From Paracentrotus lividus (taxonomy: Eukaryota > Echinodermata > Echinoidea > Camarodonta > Echinidae): a stretch of 64,000 nt of DNA. The notes beneath the pieces are model-generated. The model saw only the letters and a program-made list of their open reading frames with translations, did not search any database and was not told the DNA's origin. Shown in pieces: positions 45,515 to 58,200 of this stretch (position 1 is its first letter; every line of letters starts with the position of its first letter). The position numbers were made by a program, and so were the translations under genes. The DNA lies in NCBI GenBank assembly GCA_940671915.1, contig CALNVZ010003434.1, forward strand, positions 29,511,787-29,575,786. Direction: 5' to 3'.

Positions 45515-45636
45515 GTTCCAACTACAAGGGAAGGAAATGAAGTCTTGGACGACGCAAGACGGAGTTCTTCCACCTCGACGGAGAAAGAACGCTCAAGAAA
45601 TGGACGTCTTTGATAGCCAATATGTGAAATAATAAA
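45515..45636 (+). other. Possible alternative SERCA terminal exon (weak)
   Basis: A long pyrimidine tract (45418..45475) precedes the first AG at 45514. The next ~110 bases are GC-richer than their surroundings and end near AATAAA (45631..45636). Spliced from an internal phase-1 donor in the last exon (37871 or 37880), it would replace the hydrophobic tail with a few residues ending SNYKGRK. Frame 0 gives PTTREGNEVLDDARRSSSTS instead. No homology was recognised. Confidence 0.25.
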
Positions 45637-47659
45637 CCATCACTCGATATCAAAGTGTTATTTTGGTGGAGATGAATAGTGTGTTTTGGATCGTCAAAGA
45701 GAAGGAGTATCGCGATGATTATTGATTGAATAGTGACCCATGTTTGATTTGATGTTAATCCAGGGCTAGAGTTTTACCAGCCAGAATACAGATTTTCAGT
45801 CGGTCCCGAGTGGATTTAACGGTTGAACTAGTCAGAGATTGCATGCGGTAGAATCTTCATTTTTTATGCAATTTTCATAGCGAGGTAATACAGAATTCTA
45901 TAGATATCTATTTGTAATTAACCCTAGCAATACATAGACTAATTAACCATGTAGGTATAAAAATATGATGTCTATGAAATTGTTGTTTCCAGATAAAAGA
46001 AAGAAAAAAGTGAGAAAAAAAATTAGTTAATATTTATGTATTCAGTTTATGATCCAAAAGCATTCAATTCACATGGACGTAGTGGGTTTGAGCACAAAGT
46101 ATCTTCAGTTGCTATTTTTTTTCTTATAATTTTCCCCTTTGCGTTGCTTTTGATCTTGGTGTCGTCACTTGTGTTTAATTCAAGTTTGGTTTCCCAGGAG
46201 CAGTGTAAGCAAAATGCCAAGGTTTTGATGTGAATTTTTATATGAATACAACTTAATTTTGCATTTAATATGGATAGAAAAGGATAAATTAAGAGTTGTG
46301 TTTGCTAATTGTTACTTTTTATTTTTCTGCTAGCATTTCCAGTATTGTCAGTGTTATAGTGATATTACAATTTTGAGCATATCAAATGACAGAAGGTATA
46401 TGCCATGTTTCGATAATTTCTTGTCAAGAAACATCCAAATCTGGAGATTTACAATATCTCATAATCACAATCTTGGCATGTACAATGAGAAAACTGCATC
46501 GCAGAGATAATATGAATATCAACTGAAGCATAGCATTGTAGCCCACATTATTTAATGGATGGTATACTAGCTAATTTCCTGATTGAAAATTATTTACAGC
46601 AAGAATTTGGAATTAGGACATGAACACTATTTCATGACACTATTGAAGTGCAGTTATTGTGACTTACCTATTCAAATTTTGATGTTTTTGTGTTAGCGTT
46701 TGTAGTTATTGCAATATATGCTATGTTGTTTTACAATGTTTATTGAGAGATAACAAGCAAAAAAGAGAAAAAAGGTGAATAAAGGTGTATATAATTATTA
46801 GACAGTTACAGTACACAACTAGACTCAGAAGAATACATATTTTTAGACAAATGAAACATGTGCCTACTCATATGGGATCAAATGCTGAGCGAGCACAATT
46901 TGTATTTTTTCAGCAAAAACAGGTAAAAGACCTGTGGATAGCAGTAGCATTTAATGATCATTAAAGTTGGCATGACATAAAAGTGACAATGTTTAAATGT
47001 GACAACTCTGTCACAACAGAATCTAGAATTCAGAAGTAAAAAGAGAGAAAAATAACTAAAAAAACAATTACTTCTTTCCAAATGTTTTCAGCAGTGTTGA
47101 TGATCATTAGCATTCAAGAAGTATTACCTCTTTTAAAAGCATCCAAAATGTGAAAAAAAGGGAGGAATATCAAGGCACCGAAAGTATTGAATCTTCATTA
47201 AACACTGCCCAATCATCTCAGTGATGTGACACAGCCTAATGGCAAATTCTGTTCAGATTTAGGTAACCCCCTCCCCTAATTAGGATTTCGTGTTTTGGTT
47301 GATGATTTTGCCTATATATATTTGATTGTGTGATTTTCTATTTGATAATGTAAATTTGTGATTGTGAAAGAGTGAGAGAGAGAAAGAGAGAGAGAGAGAG
47401 AATGAGAGAAAATGCAGCATTAAGAATGTTGCCGCGCAGTTGATCTGCAACTTCTTGTACAGTTATTTGGCAGTCAATTATTAGAGGCATTTATTAATTG
47501 AATTCAGGTGAAATCACATTATCTGTGTATTCCATAACATGGGAATTCAGAATAAATAATGTACATGCCGTGTTAAACTGGGGGTATATCATTGGTATTT
47601 TGGTGGTACTAAACTTTGTACAAAAAATTAAAGTCTCAAGTTTGATAATTCATCGGCTT

Positions 47660-47806
47660 AAAACTAGAAGGGCACTAATACAGATCAAAGATGTTCCGTG
47701 GAGAACCAGAAGGGCGTTATTACCATTGACTTTGTACAGTAATAGCGCCCTTCTGGTTCTCAACGGAACATCTATAAGATAAAATAACGCCCTTCTGGCT
47801 CTCAAC
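47660..47806 (+). repeat. Hairpin repeat around CATTGACTTTGTACA
   Basis: GATGTTCCGTGGAGAACCAG and AAGGGCGTTATTAC pair with GTAATAGCGCCCTTCTGG and TTCTCAACGGAACATC. A third partial arm follows at 47784..47806. The loop is CATTGACTTTGTACA. Confidence 0.85.
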
Positions 47807-47899
47807 AGACAAATTATACTAGTGAAGTCAATAGACTTGGGATTTCTTTGATGAAAATCATTCAGGGATTTTGTTTTTCTTCATGAATAATTGATCAAA

Positions 47900-50618
47900 T
47901 TCAAACAACTCTATCAATTATTTTAGAAGCTTATTAACACCAGTGTAGTGAACCCCCCCCCCAAAAAAAAAACACAAAAAAACAACAACAAAAAACAAAA
48001 ACAAAACAAAACAAAACAAAACAACAACAACAACAAACAAACAAACTCAAAGTGAGCTTTATTAACAAGAAATAGAGATTAAATCAATACAAGCAGATAT
48101 CACTCTTACAGATTCAAAATAATTTAAAACTTAAAATAGAATACAGTTCACAAGAGTTCCCAAATTCATAGAAATGAAATATCTTTGTGAATAACTATTC
48201 ATTTTAGGACATTCCTCAATATAACTTTGAAATATTTACATATTTTATGTATCACTTCAAACAATCTGTAAGACACCAGGGTTGATACAATGTCCATGAT
48301 TAAATGGACAAGCATTCTTTCATTTTGTTTTTTAATAGAGGCATTTTAATATGAGGCGAGATATTGAAGAGAAAGTTTCATCCTTGATTAATTAAATCAC
48401 GCACAAATATTTGTTATCTTGGTGCTGATAGCATAACATGTTCTCAAGTAATGAACAAGATCACCAAAATCATTTTAGTTATAAAGGTACTATTTGACAT
48501 TTGTTGGGATATGAGTCAAATTAAAATGTTTTGACAGGGATTTTCTGATATAATTACAATGACATGTTCATTTCGAAAATGTATTTCTTAAATGCATTTG
48601 GAATACAAATGAACACATTAATTTTGAATAGTACCTTTAATCAAATTACTGTGGTATGCCATTTATAGATGAGATATTTACTATGGGAAGTTTGTGTGTG
48701 CTGTAGATATTTCTTGAAGTATATAAATATGTATACATTGGTAGCTAGTGTATGTAAACAGATATGATATTACACGGTGCACTTATCAAAAACAGCTGGT
48801 AAATTAACGGGTTTAGTGGGAAGAAGTTTATTTTTTGACAAATGAATCAACAACTCTATATTTCAATATATATTCATGTTACCATCTTTTAAAAATGGAT
48901 AACTATGTTAAGGGAAGACAAAATGGTAAGAAAAGACAAGTAAATGCAGTCCTACATCTTTCATTTAGTATTATAAAAGGGTGATGTACGGACAAGAAAA
49001 ATTGGAAGTGTAATAAAAAAGAAAGATAATTTTGGCAGAAAATTGGAGAGCAAGACTCATGTACAATGTACAGGAGAAATATTGGCCAAATGAGACATAT
49101 TTTAGACGTGAATGTAGCTTTTGCACAGTGTATATAGGTTTGAAGTTCTAATGAGGGCAACTCAACTCTTAAACAATTGAATAAACTATGCCTAGTTTAT
49201 TCAATGATATTCAATTCATGTTTAGAACAAGTTTATAGAGACGGGAGTCATCAGTTAGATCAGAATCTAGTCTTTAGACCAGGATCTAGTCTTTAGACCA
49301 GGACTCAGTCTGGAACAATAGATTACCTTGTGGTTATGCTGCCTTACATTAATTCAAGAGTGTCTTTTTTTTTCTTTTCTTCTGCAAATTACACATGAAG
49401 TGACATTGTAGAGTTGGTCTGTTTGTATTTAATTAGTTTTGGTTGTAGTTCACTTTCTTGGTTGGGTATCTATTTTTCAGTTTCACTTGGGTATAATGCT
49501 TTATTTAGTTTTTAAAGATAATCTGTATTTCTAGCAATGATTAATAAATGGATATAATAAACCAAGGGACCCGCAGAATATTCATTATTTTTAATTCAAC
49601 ACATACTCACTGTTCAGAAGAACTGTCAAAGAGCCCGCATTGCTGTCTCATAATTATAATTTCTTGTGAATTAAATTTTTGCAAAAATTGAATCAAATCT
49701 GCTTTATCATGTAAAAATATTATTTTCATGATTTTGAAATATTCATGTCGTGGGAAGATTGAGTGCATTAAAAAGGAGAATAAATTCAAGCTTAAATAAA
49801 ATATAGTTAGATATGATATATAAAGCTAGCTTATTTTGGATTTGTTGCTGTTCAATTGCCTTCACTTCACATTATTCATATGCACTTGTAAGTAGATCGT
49901 AAAGCAATTTGTCACATTTTTTTTTTTTTTACGTTTTATACTCAACTTCTACAATAGACTTCATTCATTGGGTGTTTCATAAAAAAAAAGAAAGAAGATA
50001 TTTGATGTGATTTATTAGAGATGCATGTTGTACTCAGCTTACAAGGGAGAAATATAACCAGAGATTTTGAATTCTGTATTATTACCTCCAGTGTTTTAAG
50101 AAGAGATAAAAGGGTATCACAAATATTGTTATGTTAGGGTGAGTGTAGTTGTATAGACTAATTCTTTCACATTTAAAATAGTTTCATTTTCTTTCTGTTT
50201 ATTTTCCCCTCTCATTTCTGAGAGAGAAGTCAGGTAGAACACGTTTATAGAAGAAAGGTATTTATTGAGATGATCAATAAATCTGAAGTGTACAACAACA
50301 AAAAATATGAAAGTCTCGTATAATTGTGTTTTTCTATTTTGGTTCAGGGATGGGTGACAAGTGTGAAGAGTGACATGAATTGAAATATGGAAAATGCAGT
50401 CTTTTTCGGATCCCAAAGCAGCAAAGCATTTTCCTTTCTTAGATTAGCAATTGATGTAGCTTTGATTTTTACTCCTTCATCTTTGCAAATTTAGATATTT
50501 TTAATTATTACTTTCATCCAAAAATTTATAGTTCATGTACTGTAAGGCAACTTATCAAAAGATAAAGCTGCGGCCCGCTGTGTGATGACCCCACAGCGGC
50601 ATTGTATGTTGAATATAC
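47900..50618. other. Intergenic, no gene seen
   Basis: AT-rich, with an A/C-rich low-complexity run at 47950..48045 and a ~20-bp tandem pair (TCTAGTCTTTAGACCAG) at 49262..49306. Confidence 0.5.
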
Positions 50619-51002
50619 AGGGGCCCGTTTCTCGAAACCGTCAGAAGTCTAAGTTCTTTGACAACCCATAGGTTGGGATGTCCACGATCTTAGACTTCTG
50701 GGTGGTGTTGCATAAAACTTTTTTTCTAACCCGAGTTTTCTCGGGTAAAAAACTCGGCTTATGTAGACCTATTTCTTAGGTTATTCAACCTGAGTTTTAA
50801 AACTCCCTAAAAATTTATTGCATTAATACTTTTGAAAACTCTGGTATGTTTTTATGCAATGGAAAAAACAGTAAAAAATCTAGAAAAATATTGTAACCGG
50901 AGTTTTCGGACTTTAACCGGAGTTTTCAGATTTTAACCGGAAAAAACTCCGGTTAGAAGTTTTATGCAACAGGGTCCAGATGGTTTCGAGAAACGGGCCC
51001 CT
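50619..51002 (+). mobile_element. Nested foldbacks with CAGGGGCCCG ends
   Basis: The outer arms CAGGGGCCCGTTTCTCGAAA and complement enclose a second foldback at 50707..50970 with ends GTTGCATAAAACTT and AAGTTTTATGCAAC and ACTCGGGTT/AACCGGAGTTTT motifs. Confidence 0.85.
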
Positions 51003-51282
51003 GATCCCCTATTATTTTCCTATAGGAGGAGATTTGTACATCCGGAGGGCCGAGGCTTGATTTTTGTGCTTTTTGAGGATACTGCTTACTGCCTATGGGG
51101 AAGTCCATTCTAAAAGGAAGTAGAATATGAGAGAAAAGTGAACTGTTACTTTCTTTTGATTTTCTTGGTTGATGATAAATTACATTTCTTAGAATTATTT
51201 TTAGACATATTTGTCATTATTTACTCGTCACCATAACAAAAAAAAAAAAAAGAGTTTTAAACACCATGTACCAATAGATTAA

Positions 51283-52599
51283 CTCTTTATGCGCCACTTG
51301 AAAAACCGGCGTGTGCCACATTATTTCAGGGAGGCGCATTCCAGGCCGATCTTTATAGAGTCTGCTGAACTAACTTGCTATAACTTTTTACTGCTTGAAC
51401 CTAGCAAAAAATATTGTGTAGCAAAGTTGTAGGGTATGAAATTTCCGTTTTGGTGATGCCACACTCGTTGAATTGTCCATTATCATTTGTATAATAATCA
51501 TAGATATATGTTGTTTGATTTTTTATATTTATGACAACTTTTTATTCCTCAGAAATGTCTTTTTTTACCAATGAAGACATACCCTCAAACCAAATGCATT
51601 AGAAAGCTGGACTTCTAAGCTTTCTTTTGGTATATCATACTCCCATACTTCTAATAAAATACTTAGGCTATAGCTTATTGGAGAAAAAAAAGTTCAAATA
51701 AAAGAAAGATCAAAGCGCCCCTCTCAGTCACTCTGACAATGGGGTAATCCCTCCCATCGACCCCCCTACGCCTGCCGCAGCGGCCACTCCTGACAATGGG
51801 GGTAATCTCCCCCATAGAAATCTACCTCCCTGGTCATCTACCATTGACAATGGGGGTGATCTCCCCATTGAAATTACCCTCTTCCTGGTCATTGTCGATA
51901 TCCTGCTTAGCGGGAAGTGAAAGGAACATCAGATGGATACATCTTCTTCTTCTTCTTCTTTTGTTCCCTTTGTAATGAAGAACTTGATTGATTTTTGTTC
52001 TTTCCACACTGTATGTATACAAGTACAGTTTACTGTAATATCAGATGTACAAGTATATGAGGACTTGGAACTCAATATCCTCACTTTCATTATGCATATT
52101 TTTTGCTGCACTCATTTGAAGAAATATTTGAAGAACGAGAATCAAAATGTATTCGATTAGATAATACATTTTGAATTATAAACTACATGTATATCTCATG
52201 GTTTTCAATTTATTTTATATTGAGGTTTATTGATGAGTGGAATATACAATGAATGGAATAGATATTACGCAGGAAACACTGAGAGAGAGAGAGAGATAGA
52301 GAGAGAGAGAGCAAGAGAGAGACGGAGGTGAGGAGAGAATAAAGTAGAGAGATAACAAGAGTAAAAAAAGTCCACCGAAAAACGCTAAATACGCTGTTAT
52401 TTCAAATGTAACACCATGACGAAAAGTAGTTTATCCGAAAGCGCGGATTGTATACAAGGTAAACAATGCGTAGCGCGAATAATTGCTGCCCGCTACGAGC
52501 GGTAATATGAATGTCTAATTGACTCGTGTGCTATTGTGCAAAATTGCGAACATGGCACCCCTACGTACGTGCAATTCTGCGAACGTGGCACATAAAGAG
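51283..52599 (+). mobile_element. 1.3-kb TTAA-flanked element
   Basis: TTAA at 51279..51282 and 52600..52603. Inverted ends CTCTTTATG(C/T)GCCAC. Contains a three-unit repeat of TGACAATGGGGGTAATCTCC (51735..51895), a (TTC)n run and a (GA)n run (52276..52325). No transposase seen, so non-autonomous. Confidence 0.8.
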
Positions 52600-52793
52600 T
52601 TAAAGCCTTACTTAATCTTTAGAAAACAACTAAATCAATGACTGTAGACAAAGTAGAGAATACAAACAGGAAAATTCTGCTTATAAATGAGCTTCTTTAT
52701 TGATATTAACCGGGCAAAATAAAAAATACATGTAGATTATATTTGTATTTGCTAGACATCACCATTGGGTGGAAAGAGAAGTTAAAGAATATA

Positions 52794-53100
52794 CAGTGGA
52801 AACCCCTTATAATGAGGTCCTTGGGACAATTGAAGTTACCTGTTTGGCATTCAACACAAAAGGGATAAAGCAACATCCATTGGGCGCTGCTCAGTGGCTA
52901 CCGGGCCCATGAAAAAAGGGGCAAAAAGAACTTATGTTCACCTTTGTTTCGGACAATATAATTTGGAGCAAATTGGAGCATTTTGTTACATCAGGGTAAA
53001 ACAAAAACCCTAAAGACTAGAAAGAGCTGGGACCAGTAAAATTACCTTGTTATATCAGGAACCTTGTCATATCGAATCTCGTTATAACGAGTTTCCACTG
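52794..53100 (+). mobile_element. pogo/Tigger-like MITE carrying a SINE body
   Basis: Terminal inverted repeats CAGTGGAAACCCCTTATAAT and (reverse strand) CAGTGGAAACTCGTTATAAC are flanked by TA on both sides. Inside, about 52838..52995, lies the body of the same SINE as at 57448 (GTTTGGCATTCAACACAA, CTGCTCAGTGGCTACCGGGC) without its tRNA head. Confidence 0.78.
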
Positions 53101-53268
53101 TAAAAAGATTGTACGTTAGTATGACATTTGCTTTAATGTCTCAACATCCCAACCATTTCATGAGAAGAAATATATGGAGACGTCCGGTTTGAGGTTAGAG
53201 TATAGACGAATTCGGGAAGCATTTCATGGAAGTGAGCCCTCTATGTGCCCGCCATATAGCTGGGGGTT

Positions 53269-53376
53269 ACCCAGTGTACTACGCATGCGCCATGTGCGCG
53301 TATATCTGCGCGTATGTACATTTTCCTTTTTTTAACGCCTACATGCGCACACAAGGAGCATGCGTAATACATTGGA
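53269..53376 (+). repeat. Imperfect inverted repeat with TACGCATGC
   Basis: CCAGTGTACTACGCATGCGC pairs with a reversed CCAATGTATTACGCATGCTC about 80 bp on. Possibly a small foldback element. Confidence 0.65.
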
Positions 53377-53379
53377 AGT

Positions 53380-54256
53380 CCCTGGCCCCCAGCAATGGCT
53401 GCCACCATGACAAAACATCACCAAAACAGAATTTGTCTATACCGGACACCATTCATTTCCGAGACAACAAAGAAAGAAATTTTATGTAGTAATCACACAT
53501 ACTGCATAGTGCATTGTGATGCAATAACAGGAACATTATTCCCTGTGCTTTGAGCATCCTGTTTGGTTCTTGTATAGGTGTTTATAACTTATGAGCAACT
53601 CGGTGAAACACCCCCTGGATTTTTATCTAATTTAAAAAAAAATTTATTTCTTTCTTTTTGAGGGGGGGGGGGGTCACATGTGTCTGGGAGGGGAGGTTGA
53701 AATTAACCAATTTTACTCAGGAATGTGGGTAACCACAAAGAAAGAGCTGAAAAAGCTGAAAATGAAATAGCAGCATACTTTTGTACTGAGGAAAGCTCAA
53801 GAAGGTTGAAAATAAGCTGAAAAGCAATACAAGAGATAGGTAAAAGCAGCTGAAAAAGCTGATCTTTCACACCCCTGATAACTGATTGTTGTGCACATGA
53901 GATCGGTTTACTGGTTTCCTTTCCCCTTCTCCTAACAAATAGTACATATGTATGTTCTTAAAATGCAAAGGAGTAACTCTCCAAAGCATTTGGACTTTTA
54001 ACATCCAATGCAAAGGAAAGATGCATGCGACCAATAAGTTTTCAGAATTAATTTTTTAGTTTGATGGGGTTTTTTTTAGAGCCACAGATTCCAAGCTTTT
54101 CAAAGATATCATACACTTGAAGTTAACTTTTAATGCATAACCAAGATATCAATTATATCCGAGACACAAAAAGCTGCCTTATCCAAACTTCTATTATTAA
54201 ATTTTCCATGGTCTTATGCTGCTGGGTCAGATAGGCACACTCGTTACGGTCATGAA
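53380..54256. other. Intergenic, no gene seen
   Basis: Includes a short G run near 53665 and the A/G-rich segment 53740..53850 (AAAGCTGAAAA-type repeats). Confidence 0.5.
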
Positions 54257-54399
54257 CAGGGGGGCATTTCACGACAGGACTTGTCGGACGTTTCATCCAA
54301 CAAATTTGCTCTCAACCAATCAGATGCGAGCATTTGAGTATCTTATAACAGTTTGTCGGATAAAACGTCCGACAAGTCCTTTTATGAAATGCCCCCCTG
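54257..54399 (+). mobile_element. 143-bp foldback, CAGGGGGGCATTTC ends
   Basis: Inverted ends CAGGGGGGCATTTCA and GAAATGCCCCCCTG, then GGACTTGTCGGACGTTT pairing with AAACGTCCGACAAGTCC. Confidence 0.88.
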
Positions 54400-54784
54400 G
54401 TTCCCAAATCATGACATTGGCAGGGTTCGCTCTCTCTCCATTGGACAACACTCTTGGTACTGATTACAAGTCTGGAGGACGGTAGAAACATACAGAGGGT
54501 AAATCGTCCCTGACAAGGGTAATAAATATGCCATTGCATCTATTTAAAACTCAAAATAGCTTTGGTCCTCCAAACCACCTTTCTGAGTTGTCGAATGGCA
54601 GAAGTATATTCCTATTAGAAAAAGTCGATACAAGATTTTGTTATAATAAGCCGATTCTGTTTGTCCCAACGTCAAACATTTGTAAATGGGTCTATGTGCT
54701 CATGTGTTCAGTAAATGGTTTGGTTCTGGGCACCTCATTATAATGGGAGTGGACTGTAGCTCATTCAATTCAGACCAAAGGTCA

Positions 54785-55140
54785 AGGGTCAACAAATTCC
54801 TTCTGAGATGGATATGCCCTATCGCTGTCGTCGTCCTCCACATTGAAATCTTCTTTAGGTTCCACACATAAGATCTCTTTGGCTTGACGAAGAAGGGTCA
54901 ACAAATTCCTTCTGAGATGGATATGCTCTATCGCTGTCGTTGTCCTCCACATTGAAATCTTCTTTAGGTTCCACACATAAGGTCTCTTTGGCTTGACGTC
55001 GCTTTATGGCACTTAGAATGGCATGCAGGCATGATCAAAATCATCTGCTCTCATCGCTATCATCGTCATCCTCATAATCGCCTTTAGGCTCAACCCATAA
55101 AGTTTCTTTGACTTGACGTCGATTTTATGGCATCTAGGAC
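54785..55140 (-). pseudogene. Three decayed tandem copies of the POP5 last exon
   Basis: Units at ~55030..55140, 54893..55027 and 54785..54892 repeat the QAKETLWVEPK and acidic-tail coding sequence. The middle unit stays open in the POP5 frame (AKETLCVEPKEDFNVEDNDS) and continues past the normal stop position as AYPSQKEFVDP. The unit nearest the gene is frame-shifted. None has a convincing acceptor. They could alternatively be an unusual extended last exon, but that is unlikely. Confidence 0.8.
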
Positions 55141-55147
55141 GGCATGA

Positions 55148-55266
55148 TTATCTGCTCTCATCGCTATCATCGTCGCCCTCGACATCATAATCGTCTTTAG
55201 GTTCCACCCATAGAGTTTCTTTTGCTTGACATTGCTTTATGGCATCTAGGACGGCATTCCTCTCTG
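55148..55266 (-). CDS. POP5: POP5 exon 5 (stop)
   Basis: Encodes AERNAVLDAIKQCQAKETLW, then the acidic tail VEPKDDYDVEGDDDSDESR and TAA. The acceptor is ttacag. Confidence 0.94.
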
Positions 55267-58200
55267 CTGTAAGGAAGTAAGTGCATGGATAAAAAAGAAT
55301 AATATTAGCAATAATAAGGATGATAAAAATGATAGCATTGATAATAGCATTAATGGAGCGGATACAAATAATGTAAATACGCCTGGATTTGAAGAAAAAG
55401 AAAGTGAAAGCACTGACTTAGTTTCCAGGCATAATTATACTCATCTCCGTCCCACAGTGCATAGGTGGAGTCTGAATCAAGAGACTACAATACTGTATAA
55501 GCTAACATTTTTGCATGTACATTATATTTATGATTTTGGACTAGTTAGGGAAATTCGCAAATGGATAATCTTGCGGTTTTGTGATCTTTCAATTACCACA
55601 AGTAGCCTTATATTACAGTGCAAATTTTACAAAAATGAAACCCCTGTGAATTATGGCTTTTTATACCATAGGTCATATTTAATTTTCAGGCAAACAGTTG
55701 GTAGGACTAGTCTTCATTTACAGGCTTGTTGGTAGGCTAACTGATCAAGGAGAATTATGGTGTACTCCACATTTTGAGAGTTTAGTTGGTACATTGGGCT
55801 TCATATATCCACCCTCTAACCACTCCCGCAACTACCCATAGATAAACTGAAAAGAGTCTGTGTTTCTAGACTATCCTCACCTTGTGTCTTGCTATTCTTG
55901 AAGAGGATTGTTAGTTGTCTTCTGTCGTGCTTCACAAGGAATTTCTGACATGCTCTCATAGTACCTGATTATCACAAGCACAAAACAAAATTACTAGTAT
56001 GTAATCCATTTTGTATCTTATGACATACAAAATAGAGCAATCTAGGGTTTGTACTATTAGTTTAAAGGCTATAAAATCAGAAAGCCTTCATCAAAAATAA
56101 CAAACTGTTTGCAGCTATAGATGTGAAACCACTGGAAGTGACTACAAGTTTGGAACACTGCGATTAACTTTCAGGCTGCTGTTCTCAAAATACATTTTCA
56201 CTGCCTTATACTAACTTGCAGTGAAATGTGTGATGATTTTCAGCTTGCTCTCAAAATGCACTATAGTGTACTTGTATTGTAACAAGATTATCAGGTCCAA
56301 GCCTATGACCTAAGAAATCTTGTTATATTTAAAGGGAGAGCGAACTGAGCAACACTCTCATTGACTGTGTGTTATAAATAGCTAGTCTTAAAGTATAATG
56401 TTTGAGATAACTACTAACAAAACGGTGTAAAATTACACGGCAATCTAATTTGTATCGTGAAACTAAAATCTTTTGAGGGGAAAAGCATGTGTTTTGTTAC
56501 TTGGCAACATAATTATCATGGTGGGAATTCATTGAGTAGTGAAAATGTGTGATTTCATTCAAATGGGCCTGAATTATAAGACTACATTATCAGGATGTTG
56601 CCTTATGGGTTAGGAATCGGGGCAGAATCGAGTAGTTGGGGACTTGAGGTGGTTCTATACAAGGCTGCTAGTTGGTACTGGCTTTAAGACATTGACCACA
56701 TACCGGTAGGTTATTAAAACTCCTTGTACTTGTGCAATGGCAGTGAGGTCATAACTAAACGGCCCCTTGGTTGAAAAAAAAAATCAATGATGCACTAGTG
56801 TCCCTTCACAAAGCAATAATAATTACCAAGACCTTGGACTTAATGCCTTCAGGTACAGTCCATTGCATTTATAATGAGCACAGATACAATTTTTTTTTGT
56901 TATCAATGATGCCATTCTCCCTATCTCAATTTCAAACATGTGCAACTCCATTTGTGTAGGGTATATAACAAGTTTCACTATACAGGTGTAATTAGAAACT
57001 CAGTATTAAAGCAAGAGCGAACTGATCACTACTCTCAATGACTGTGTGTTATAAATAGCTAGTCTTAAAATATACCTTTTGAGATAACTATCAACAATAT
57101 AGTACATAATAAATTAACCTATAATTTAAGTTTTTTTTGGGAAACTAAAATGTTTTGAGGGGAAAATCGTTTGTTTTGCAACTTGATAACAAAATTATTG
57201 CCGTTTGAATGTATTGAGTAGTAAAAAAGTGTGTTATCATTTAAATGAGTCTGTATCATAAGACTACATTACACAAGAAGTTGCATTATGGGTTAAGAAT
57301 CAGGGCAGAATTGGGTAGTTGAGGACTTGAGTTGGTGCTATACAAGGCTGCTGGTTCGTATTGGCTATAAGAGGTCTGATATAATGAGATTCAAGATATA
57401 AGGTAAACACTAAGGTCCCATGGACCTTATTATAATGGGAGTGGACCGATGTGTTGGCTCAGTGGATAGAGCGTTCGCCTCATAATCGGGAGGTCATGGG
57501 TTCGAGCCCCGGCTGCGTCATACCTAAAGATGTTAAAAAATGGTAGTTGCTGCTTCCCTGTTTGGCGTTCAACAAGAGGGGGATACAGCAATGTCCTTCT
57601 GGCACTGCTCAGCGGCTGCCGGGCCCACGAGAAAAGGGGCAAAATAAATATCCGTTTCGGACAATAAAATTTGGAGCATGGAGGAGCATGTACACGCTTT
57701 TAAGCTTTGATCACATATCACTCCAGGGCCCATATGGCTTGTGAAAAAGGCCCCAGCCATTTTGGTCATTTTTCATTCACTGCACGGTACAAAAATGGCC
57801 AAAATGGCTGTTGTGTACATACCATACAGCAGAAGGTGATAAGAGATCCAGTCTTTACACATGTATACATGTACTTTGCTATTCGGCAGAAGAATGCTTG
57901 AAACTTACCAGCGATATGAAGAGTTAAGAAACTGCAGGGGACTTGTGAGATTGATGTCACAAACGGTAGGGATGAGGTGAGGAATTTCACTGCCCTGTGA
58001 CGAACCTTGATCAGCACGGTGTTAGTCTGTAGTCCCACATACTTCACTAGGAAACATAATAATAGACTTTAATAGTGTTGGTGTATACATGCAATAATAA
58101 TGACAATTTTATGGTGCTGTGTATCTGGAACTTTTATTACTGAGGAGCAAAGGAAAAATTAACAGAAACGCAAAAGAGTGTCCTATACTTGTGTAAGCTT

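Noticed and set aside
54216-54485. 89-aa plus-strand frame
   Set aside because: It lies across a perfect foldback element (54257..54399). No homology was recognised.
57448-57523. Functional tRNA-Met gene
   Set aside because: A and B boxes and a CAT loop are present, but the acceptor stem does not pair, and the sequence continues into a body shared with a second repeat copy. It is a SINE head.
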